From Abelmoschus esculentus (Eukaryota; Streptophyta; Magnoliopsida; Malvales; Malvaceae), in NCBI GenBank assembly GCA_035048815.1, contig JAUCBN010000049.1, positions 5,835,501 to 5,899,500 on the forward strand: 64,000 bases of DNA, read 5' to 3'. The position numbers were made by a program, and so were the translations under genes. The notes under the pieces were generated by a model. The model was not told the DNA's origin. It saw nothing but the letters and a program-made list of their open reading frames with translations, and searched no databases. Position 1 is the first letter of the stretch; each line of letters begins with the position of its first letter. Shown here piece after piece: positions 10,301 to 17,553 of the stretch.

Positions 10301-11970
10301 GTCTTCTTCCTTTCTGTTTTGACTTCCTCGACATTCTTTCTCAATCGAACCTGATCTTCTTGCACTTGACTCGGTGTCAAAGGTGCTAAGGTGATCTTCT
10401 TACCTGCATGTGTAAAAGAATATCGATTTGTAATTCCATCATGCAACGTACCTTTGTCGTATTGCCATGGACGTCCCAAAAGTAGGTGACACGCATCCAT
10501 TGAGACGACATCACAAAGGATTTCATCTTTATACCTCCCTATGGTAAATGGTACCGAAACTTGTCTAGTAACTCGTACTTCTCCGCCATCATTTAACCAT
10601 TGAAGACGGTATGGTTTGGGATGCTTCTTCGTCTTTAAGCCTAACTTATCAACCATGAAAGAACTTGCAACATTAGTACAACTACCACCATCAATAATGA
10701 CAACACATACCTTGTCGTTAATGAGGCATCTAGTATGGAAGATGTTTTCTCGTTGCTGGTCGTCTTGTGTAGGTGTAGCATTTAGACTTCTTTTTATGAC
10801 AAGTGCTTCACCGGTCATGTATGTATCCAAGGCATCATCCGCATCATCCTTGTCTTCCTCGTGTAAAGGTTCATGTTCTTCATTGTCGGATTCAGACTCA
10901 ATCTCTCCGTTTTCTAACATCAACATAGTCTTCCGATTAGGACATTGGCTTGCAATATGTCCTCTTCCAAGACACTTAAAGCATTGAATATCCCTTGAGC
11001 GTTCTGGACGTTCTGGTTGTGCATTTTGCTTCCCACGCCCAACATCTACAATCGGGGCCTTTGGCTTGCTCGTTTCACCCTTCTCTTTGTTTTGAAACGG
11101 TACTTGTTTCCTGAAATTGTTAGAAGGATTGAAAACAGAATTGGAAGGAGGTCTGAAAGAATTATTACCTCGGGATGACGACATCTTTCTTCGTTGCTGC
11201 CTCTCAACCTTAATTGCCATTTGCACCATTTCGTCTAATTCGACGTAATGTTGCAATTCAACAGCATTGGCAATGTCGGTGTTCAAACCTGAAAGGAATC
11301 GCGCCATGGTTGCTTCTCGGTCTTCCTCAATGTTAGCACGCATCATGGCCATCTCCATGTCTTTAAAATAATCTTCGACGCTTCGATTTCCTTGTTTCAA
11401 AGTTTGTAACCTTTGAAATAGGTCTCGATGGTAATGGGATGGTACGAATCTCTTTCTCAAAATTCTTTTCATCTCTGCCCATGTATTGATTGGACCTTCA
11501 CCGGTTCGTCTTCTACTTAGAATCAATTGATCCCACCAAATTAAGGCATAGTCAACGAACTCCATCGCTGCCAATCGAACCTTCTTCTGGTCAGAATAAT
11601 TGTAGCAATCAAAGACGTGTTCCACCTTGCTTTCCCACGCAAGATATGCATCCGAATCTGATCGTCCTTGAAAAGGGGGTATGGCAACTTTGATGTTGTT
11701 CAAATTGTCATCCAGTTGTGCCTGGTGTTGTACACGCCTCCCATTTGTTCTAGGAGCATTCTGCCTCGGTTCTTGCACTTCTTCAACGTCATCATTGTTG
11801 TCATCATGGGAATTGTTTTGAGATCCCTCGATCTTGTCCATTCTCACGTGCAATTGTTCAATCTCTGATTGCACTACTCTTCGGACTTCTCGAAGCATGG
11901 CTTGCATCATAAGGCTTGGTTGAACGTCGTTTTGTTGTTGATCATCACGATCTCCATTTGAACCTGCCAT
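7363..11970 (-). CDS. gag-pol: Gag-Pol polyprotein of element 2, uninterrupted
   Basis: 1535 codons in one frame. The start at 11970 (MAGSNGDRDD) is preferred to the upstream ATG at 12036, because the 22 residues between are hydrophobic leader-like sequence. Order: gag; CCHC knuckle CFKCLGRGHIASQC at residues 330-343; acidic linker; protease IIDGGSCTNVAS with Asp at 427; RT with YFDD at 787-790; RNase H with DASG Asp at 936; integrase HHCC from about 1117; catalytic D1186, D1247 and E1283 (spacings 60 and 35); GDWVWIHFRKERF domain; GPITRSKAKQF near residue 1492. It would make capsid, protease, RT-RNase H and integrase for retrotransposition. The last 62 residues are encoded inside the LTR. 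Gag and pol share one frame, so any control of their ratio is not a simple frameshift. Confidence 0.95.
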   Translation of the reverse strand: MAGSNGDRDDQQQNDVQPSLMMQAMLREVRRVVQSEIEQLHVRMDKIEGSQNNSHDDNNDDVEEVQEPRQNAPRTNGRRVQHQAQLDDNLNNIKVAIPPFQGRSDSDAYLAWESKVEHVFDCYNYSDQKKVRLAAMEFVDYALIWWDQLILSRRRTGEGPINTWAEMKRILRKRFVPSHYHRDLFQRLQTLKQGNRSVEDYFKDMEMAMMRANIEEDREATMARFLSGLNTDIANAVELQHYVELDEMVQMAIKVERQQRRKMSSSRGNNSFRPPSNSVFNPSNNFRKQVPFQNKEKGETSKPKAPIVDVGRGKQNAQPERPERSRDIQCFKCLGRGHIASQCPNRKTMLMLENGEIESESDNEEHEPLHEEDKDDADDALDTYMTGEALVIKRSLNATPTQDDQQRENIFHTRCLINDKVCVVIIDGGSCTNVASSFMVDKLGLKTKKHPKPYRLQWLNDGGEVRVTRQVSVPFTIGRYKDEILCDVVSMDACHLLLGRPWQYDKGTLHDGITNRYSFTHAGKKITLAPLTPSQVQEDQVRLRKNVEEVKTERKKTNVYASGKDIRKCLSSQQTLLILMYKEYCLLSDIPNDLPTSITSLLQEFEDVFPDETPSGLPPIRGIEHQIDFIPGATIPNRPAYRSNPEETKELQKQITELMEKGYIRESLSPCAVPVLLVPKKDGTWRMCVDCRAVNQITIKYRHPIPRLDDMLDELCGATIFSKIDLKSGYHQIRMREGDEWKTAFKTKLGLYEWLVMPFGLTNAPSTFMRLMNHVLRSYIGKYCVVYFDDILIYSKSLQDHEEHLRNVLGTLRKERLFGNLKKCMFCTDKVTFLGFIVTAQGVEVDPEKVKAIQDWPRPTSISQVRSFHGLASFYRRFVPNFSSITAPLTGIIKKNSVFNWGNEQEEAFLKIKDYLTKAPVLALPNFDKMFEIECDASGIGIGAVLSQEKRPIAYFSEKLSGATLNYPVYDKEMYALIRALETWQHYLLPKEFVIHTDHEALKHITGQHKLNKRHAKWVEFLESFPYVIRYKKGKDNVVADALSRRYALLNYLDSHLIGFAYIKELYATDPDFGERYTLCEKGADEKFYRHDDYLFKEGRLCIPQGSIREVLIREAHEGGLMGHFGVTKTLHILKEHLFWPKMRRDVERMCERCVTCKKAKSKVLPHGLYLPLPIPDSPWTDISMDFVLGLPRTRTGRDSIFVVVDRFSKMAHFIACHKTDDAVNVANLFFKEIVRLHGIPRSIVSDRDVKFLSHFWRTLWSKLGTKLMFSTTCHPQTDGQTEVVNRILSTLLRSIIKKNIKTWEDCLPHVEFAYNHAVHSATKMSPFEVVYGFNPITPLDMLPLPYEQVTNRDGQSKADYVKKLHQQVKDNLERRTQQYEKQANKGRKRVTFDVGDWVWIHFRKERFPTQRRSKLLPRGDGPFQVVEKVNDNAYKLDLPGEYNVSATFNVSDLSPFNDSADLRTNPFQEGGDDVSTSTQAQTADPEVLPSGPITRSKAKQFREVLILKCLQVSESLNNAYALENKLYTMLHTDV
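7553..7566 (-). other. Polypurine tract, element 2
   Basis: On the - strand, AAGAAGGGGGGGA directly precedes the 3' LTR terminus TGATGTGAGC. It matches the tracts of elements 1 and 4. Confidence 0.88.
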
Positions 11971-12666
11971 TGTTAGTAAAGAACAAACAACACAAAATAA
12001 AAATAAGGATAAATGGACCTCACAAAGTACACACACAAGATCCTCACAAGTTCACTCCAAAGAAAAATAAAAATGGCACTCCAACACTCGTGTTTCACTC
12101 GGGAATACTTGAATGGCTCTTTTGATTCCCCTTCTGATCTCACACACACAAATGCCTTTTACCACTCCTTCTCTCGTTATAAGTTCTTTAGAGGACTAGC
12201 GTAGACTTTCTTCAAATCTGTCACAAGTGTTAGTCTTTAACAACAACGGTTAGTGACAATCGAAATGTAAGGTTCTGTCCAAAACAAATTCGGTTAGTGT
12301 TAAATGGAAAGAAAAGTGATGTAAAGTAAGGTAAAGGTTAGAAAGAAAGAAAAAGAAAAAAAAAAAAAATGGATTACTTACTACAAAGAAACACTTACTA
12401 CTCTCCTTTCACCGAACAATCAATTCTTCATGCCCGGTTGATTATGGTAGTGTTTGATGCTGTAGAACACATTAAACTTGCATTTTCTTTCATCTTTTCA
12501 ATACCATGAAGTGCTTTTCTTTCAACTATTGATATTCTGATTTTTTTTTGAATTTTCGAAATTTTTTTTTTTAACTAGAGTTGACTTTGACTTTTTTTTT
12601 TGACTTTTTTTTGTTTTTTGATTGTTTTTGCACTCACGAAGATGATTCTTACTTGTAATCCAACCT
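11971..12666 (-). other. Element 2 untranslated leader
   Basis: About 700 bp between the primer-binding site and gag, rich in homopurine runs on one strand and pyrimidine runs on the other. Composition and length match the leader of element 1. No coding sequence is supported. Confidence 0.75.
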
Positions 12667-12679
12667 GGCTCTGATACCA
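12667..12679 (-). other. Primer-binding site, element 2
   Basis: TGGTATCAGAGCC on the - strand, two bases inside the LTR end at 12682: complement of the initiator tRNA-Met 3' end. Confidence 0.93.
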
Positions 12680-12681
12680 CA

Positions 12682-14247
12682 TGATAAGAGGGCTCCTTGT
12701 TGAGGACGCCTTCTTGATTGTTTCGGATCTAGGATTGAAGTAAGATGTCTCCTGCAATAAGCATGGCTGCAAATTGGTGTTTAAAAGGGCTGAAAAATTT
12801 AGGTAGACAGAATGTAGAAGATGAAGGCTCGGAGAAGTTGACAATGGTGGAACGTTGAAAGTATTGGTTTGGTTATGGCTAGGTTTGGTCTTTGGTGAGG
12901 TGACTGGTGAGAAATGAAGTTTCTGACAAGGTTGAAAAATAGGATGCAAGGGGTAGTACGAAAATGAAATAAAAACAAGGAAAAGAAATAAAATGAAACA
13001 AACTCCAAGGATGAACTCGAACAATCTGTTGAACGAACCCGAACCTTATCTTGAACTTGCTTCAGACGGACTTGGACCCTTCGATTATCTACAACCGAGA
13101 ACCCAAAGTATCAAAGGGGTTGACCACGCAAGCAACGAACTTGAGAAGTCAGAAAGTTCTCAAAAGAACCGAAATGAGAGAAATTCTCACAAAAGTAAAT
13201 TTCATTCAAATTGTCTTTTTTTTTTTTTTACATTACAAAGTATACATATATATAGGCTAGTACAAGGGAGTTGGCGCCTAGAATACTTGGCCAGAATTGA
13301 ATTGGAAGTTTCAGATGAGTGGCTGAAATGTAAGCACAATTAACATGTGTTAATTATGTTAAATGTGGATGAGAAAACTACTCATCCTTATCCTTTGTGG
13401 CCGGCTGGTTTTGGAGGGAGGGAAGACTGAATTTCAAACATTTAACACATGTGTTTTATGTGTGAAATTCAAAGGAAATAACTCCTTGTCCTTATCTTAC
13501 TTTGACGCCAACTTCAAGGAGGGAAATCTTGAAATTTGAATCTGCCACATGCCATGCACATGCACATGCTTGGAATGGATGGTGGACGCCCCTCATGCTG
13601 GTCACATGACCATGACACACTCTCCCACGTGGAGGACACCTTTGAGCTATCCCGGGACTCACCAGCTTGAGTTGAGCTAGTAGAGCTGGAGTTGAGCTGA
13701 ATGGAGCTGAGTTGAGCTGAATTCAGCTAGCTGAAGTGTTGAGGATTAGTTGAGCTGAAACGAGCTGCTAGAAATCCATTGAGCTTTTCCCGAGCTAAGG
13801 TGAAGTCCTTCATTTGGTACTCTTCCTTGTGCCTATGAGAAAACAAAAGTTATACCATCATAAGTATTGTAAACTTATTAAAGAAAGTTAAAACAAGCTG
13901 AAAAACATAGTTATCATATTGGAAAACATGTAACAAGCTAAAGAAACATGGTAAACATGATTATGAGCTTGTGTTCTTATTGAACTTATTGAAAACACAC
14001 CTATTTACATGCTTAATAAACACAATACTAGCTTAAGTACTATATAGTTACAAGATGTTACACATCAGTATGTAACATAGTGTAAAGTTTATTCTCTAAG
14101 GCATATGCATTATTAAGGGATTCTGAGACTTGTAAACATTTAAGAATAAGAACTTCCCTGAATTGCTTAGCCTTTGATCGAGTGATGGGTCCTGATGGTA
14201 AGACCTCCGGATCAGCTGTTTGAGCTTGTGTAGATGTGCTCACATCA
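12682..14247 (-). repeat. Element 2 5' LTR
   Basis: Second 1566-bp copy with no mismatch to 5987-7552 found by eye. Because the LTR carries the pol tail, this upstream copy includes a promoterless fragment of the pol C-terminus (14058 to about 14247) that is not part of the gag-pol frame. Confidence 0.95.
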
Positions 14248-14252
14248 ATAGG
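14248..14252. other. Target-site duplication of element 2, right copy (ATAGG)
   Basis: Same five bases as 5982-5986; element 1 LTR sequence (TAAACAGAGG) follows directly. Confidence 0.95.
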
Positions 14253-14996
14253 TAAACAGAGGTGTGCCAGTGTAAGAGCAGGCCAAACACAACCCTTCTT
14301 TTGGAATGATGGACGACAACAAAGGATAAGGATGAGGGTTTTCTCATTCAAATTCAAACAATTAACACATGTTTAATGTGTTTTATGAGCCCAAACAAGT
14401 GGCTGATATGAATGGAGCCTAGATGCAAGTTATTAAGCATTTGAATTTAATTTCAGCCAAGTATTCAAATTCGGCCAACTCCTTCATTCTCCTATATATT
14501 CTGAAATTTTTGTAAAGACAAAAAAAAAACACTTTTGAATAAAAATTATATTTGAGAGTTTTCTCTTATTTGGTTCTTTTTAGAACTTTTCTGACATTCA
14601 AACTTGTTTTTGATTGTCAAATTCTTGATACTTTGGGTTCCTAGATCTCTATCTAGAGGGTCCAAGTCCTTTTGACGTTAAACAGATTCGATTCGGGTTT
14701 GCTCAGTATATTGTGTAGGTTCTTTCGAGTTTAGCGTGTCCAATTCGATCCAACAACTTTCTGTCCTTTTTCTTATCTCTTTCACTTTTCGTTTTATTTT
14801 ACTTCATTGTTTTCCTATGTAGGTAAACAATATAAAAATTCTCTTCAAACACCCAAATTATTTTACTTATTTCCTATATAGGTAATCAGTGTAAACACTT
14901 GACTGTTTATGTTTTTATTTTGCAGGAACTTGCTTACAACATTCCTAGATCCGCAACTTACGAAGAAAATCCGTTTCGACAGGCTACCTCGTATCA
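14253..14996 (+). repeat. Element 1 3' LTR, second part (U3 end, R, U5)
   Basis: Continues the third 59-bp repeat, then a TATA box CCTATATATT (14491-14500), an inverted repeat GAGAGTTTTCTC (14554-14565), GTTCTTTTTAGAAC (14573-14586), the U5 hairpin and the terminus CGTATCA at 14996. From 14650 it matches the 5' LTR fragment at 1-347. Confidence 0.92.
14641..14656 (+). other. U5 hairpin, element 1
   Basis: CTAGAT-CTCT-ATCTAG, perfectly complementary 6-bp arms, directly after GATACTTTGGGTTC and directly before AGGGTCCAAGTCC. Element 4 has the same arms with another loop at 62106-62121. Confidence 0.65.
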
Positions 14997-15216
14997 AAAT
15001 CAATAGTAGTTTTATTATTCCAGATAAGAGAAAGCCCTGTACAAGAAGGGCTAGAATCAATGGCTAGGCAACTATGCATGCCTAACTTAACTCGAATACG
15101 GTCCATATTGTGTCTATTTAACCTAATTTCACAAAGAAAAAGAAAATCGGCATCATGCTTGGATGCAGCACGTTGTAGAGCAAGAATTGCCCAAGCATTG
15201 CCAAGACCCTGACAGT
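14997..15216 (-). mobile_element. LINE remnant (start of ORF2, endonuclease)
   Basis: Matches the first part of ORF2 in the LINEs at 21440-21630 and 35890-36110, including the stretch encoding NCQGLGN (GACAGTT on +). Its 5' end stops inside that segment and runs straight into satellite at TTCGAATTTTAAGCG, as expected for a 5'-truncated LINE. Element 1 inserted into it; the rest lies left of the window. It is non-coding as it stands. Confidence 0.85.
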
Positions 15217-17459
15217 TCGAATTTTAAGCGACTAAAATGCTCTAAAATTGAGATTATGTTGTATAATTTGGTTCAAAAGCCCATAATTAACATTTTGAAC
15301 TCATGAAATTTGATTTATTCTTATTTTGCGTCCGTTTTTTGAGGTTTAAAGAGTGCATATCTAAATGAGTTTTATAGTGAACACATTGGAATTTAAACCG
15401 AGTAAAGTATTCTAAAATTGTGAATAAGTGGTTTAATCATATTCTAAAGCTCATAATTAACTACTTGAGCTCATGTAGTTTGATTGAATCTCATTTTGTG
15501 GTTGGTTTGTTGTGTTTAAAGCGTGCATGTCTAATTGAGCTTTCTAGTGAACCCGTTCGAATTTTAAGCGACTAAAATGCTCTAAAATTGAGATTAAGTT
15601 GTATAATTTGGTTCAAATGCCCATAATTAACTATTTGAACTCATAAAATTTTATTTATTCTTATTTTGCGTCTGTTTTATTAGGTCTAAATTATGTATAT
15701 CTAAATGAGATTTATAGTGATCACATTGGAATTTAAATCGAGTAAAGTGCTCTAAAATTGTTATTAAGTGGTTTAATTGAATTCAAAAGTGTGCTTATCT
15801 AAACGAGCTTTATAGTGAACACATTGGAATTTAAATCGAGTGAAGTGCTCTAAAATTGTGATTAAGTGGTTTAGTCATATTTAAAAGCTCACAATTAACT
15901 ACTTGAACTCATATAGTCTGATTGAATCTTATTTTGCGGTTTGATTGTTGGGTTTAAAGCGTGCATGTCTAATTGGGCTTTCTAGTGAACCCGTTTGAAC
16001 TTTAAGAGACTAAAATGCTCTAAAATTGAGATTAAGTTGTATAATTTGGTTCAAATGCCCATAATTAACTATTTTAACTCATAAAATTTTATTTATTCTT
16101 ATTTTGCGTCTGTTTTATTAGGTCTAAATTATGTATATCTAAATGAGATTTATAGTGATCACATTGGAATTTAAATCGAGTAAAGTGCTCTAAAATTGTT
16201 ATTAAGTGGTTTAATTGAATTCAAAAGTGTGCTTATCTAAACGAGCTTTATAGTGACCACATTGGAATTTAAATCGAGTGAAGTGCTCTAAAATTGTGAT
16301 TAAGTGGTTTAGTCATATTTAAAAGCTCACAATTAACTACTTGAACTCATATAGTCTGATTGAATCTTATTTTGCGGTTTGATTGTTGGGTTTAAAGCGT
16401 GCATGTCTAATTGGGCTTTCTAGTGAACCCGTTTGAACTTTAAGAGACTAAAATGCTCTAAGATTGAGATTAAGTTATATAATTTGGTTCAAAGGCCCAT
16501 AATTAACTATTTTAACTTATAAAATTTTATTTATTCTTATTTTGCGTCTGTTTTATTAGGTCTAAATTATGTATATCTAAATGAGATTTATAGTGATCAC
16601 ATTGGAATTTAAATCGAGTAAAGTGCTCTAAAATTTTTATTAAGTGGTTTAATTGAATTCAAAAGCTCATAATTAACTACTTGAACTCATGTAGTTTGAT
16701 TGAATCTCATTTTATGGTTGGTTTGTTAGGTTTAAAGCGTGCATGTCTAATTGGGCTTTCTAGTGAACCCGTTCGAATTTTAAGCGACCTAAATGCTCTA
16801 AAATTGAGATTAAGTTGTATAATATGGTTCAAAGGCCCATAATTAACTATTTGAACTCATGGAATTTGATTTATTCTTATTTTGAGTCCGTTTTGTTAGG
16901 TTTAAAGTGTGCATATCTAAATGATATTTATAGTGAAAACATTGAAATTAAACCGAATAAAGGGCTTTAAAATTAAGATTAAGTGGTTTAATCATATTCA
17001 AAAGCTCATAATTAACTACTTGAACTCATTAAGTTTGATTGAATCTCATTATGTGGTTGGTTTGTTGGGTTTAAAGCGTGAATATCTAATTAGGCTTTCT
17101 AGTGACCCGTTCGAGTTTCAAGTGACTAAAATGCTCTATAATTGAGAATAAGTTGTATCATTTGGTTAAAAAGCCCATAATTAACTTTTTGAACTCATGA
17201 AATTTGATTTTTTTTCTTATTTTGTGTCTGTTTTACTAGGTTTAAAGTTGCACATCTAAATGATCTTTATAGTGAACACATTAGAATTTTAACTGAGTAA
17301 AGTGCTCTAAAATTGAGATTAAGTGGTTTGATCATATTCAAAAGCTCATAATTTTCTACTTGAACTCATGTAGTTTGATTGAATCTCATTTTGTGGTTGT
17401 TTTATTGGGTTTAAAGCGTGCATGTCTAATTAGGCTTTTTATTTACCCATTTGAATTTT
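15217..17459 (+). repeat. Satellite array, block 1 (about 169-bp monomers)
   Basis: Tandem monomers of about 168-170 bp in which two diverged types alternate: one has AAGTTGTATAATTTGGTTC, the other AAGTGGTTTAATCATATTC. The anchor CTCTAAAATTGAGATTAAG recurs once per monomer. At 15683, 16121 and 16559 the word GGTCTAAATT repeats every 438 bp, marking a local higher-order unit with a shortened monomer. No coding sequence is supported. Confidence 0.93.
17443..17459. other. LINE target-site duplication, left copy
   Basis: TTACCCATTTGAATTTT; the right copy at 23619-23635 is TTACCCGTTTGAATTTT, with one mismatch. Both are satellite sequence. Confidence 0.85.
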
Positions 17460-17503
17460 TTTTTTTGAAGGAAAGGGCCTCATTAAAAAAACCCTATAGC
17501 CAG

Positions 17504-17519
17504 TCACCTCGAGAGGTGA
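17504..17519 (-). other. Hairpin in the LINE 3' UTR
   Basis: TCACCT-CGAG-AGGTGA on +, a perfect 6-bp stem with a 4-base loop, about 40 bp before the poly(A) and after the ORF2 stop. It could be recognised by the RT or be chance; this is the only copy in the window that keeps a 3' end. Confidence 0.45.
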
Positions 17520-17553
17520 GCAAGATCCTATGGGGAAAAGAGTACCCAAGGTT

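Larger units (their letters stand above)
5987..14247 (-). mobile_element. Ty3/gypsy element 2, apparently complete
   Basis: An 8261-bp element on the - strand: LTR 12682-14247, primer-binding site 12667-12679, leader, one open gag-pol frame 11970-7363, polypurine tract and LTR 5987-7552. Both LTRs are 1566 bp with a constant offset of 6695 and no difference found by eye. A perfect 5-bp duplication (ATAGG) flanks it. It sits inside the 3' LTR of element 1, so it is younger than that element. All catalytic motifs checked are present; whether it still moves cannot be told from sequence. Confidence 0.96.
1..14996 (+). mobile_element. Ty3/gypsy element 1, decayed, split by nested element 2
   Basis: LTR retrotransposon on the + strand. 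A partial 5' LTR (1-347), a tRNA-Met primer-binding site (350-361), gag, protease, RT-RNase H and integrase regions in order, a polypurine tract (5475-5487) and a 3' LTR (5488-5986 plus 14248-14996) are visible. The 3' LTR is interrupted by element 2. The coding region carries four nonsense codons and two frameshifts, so this copy cannot make its own proteins. The domain order PR-RT-RH-IN defines Ty3/gypsy; the pol sequence type and the pol-LTR overlap suggest a CRM-like chromovirus. The right flank is a LINE remnant; the left flank lies outside the window, so its target duplication cannot be tested. Confidence 0.93.

Noticed and set aside
16921..17145. Short open frames inside satellite (also 52272-52460 and 61296-61484)
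   Set aside because: They are copies of the satellite monomer; similar frames appear wherever the monomer lacks a stop by chance.
15217..17459. CRISPR-like array
   Set aside because: The repeats are contiguous monomers of about 169 bp with no constant repeat and unique spacer structure, in a plant transposon context.
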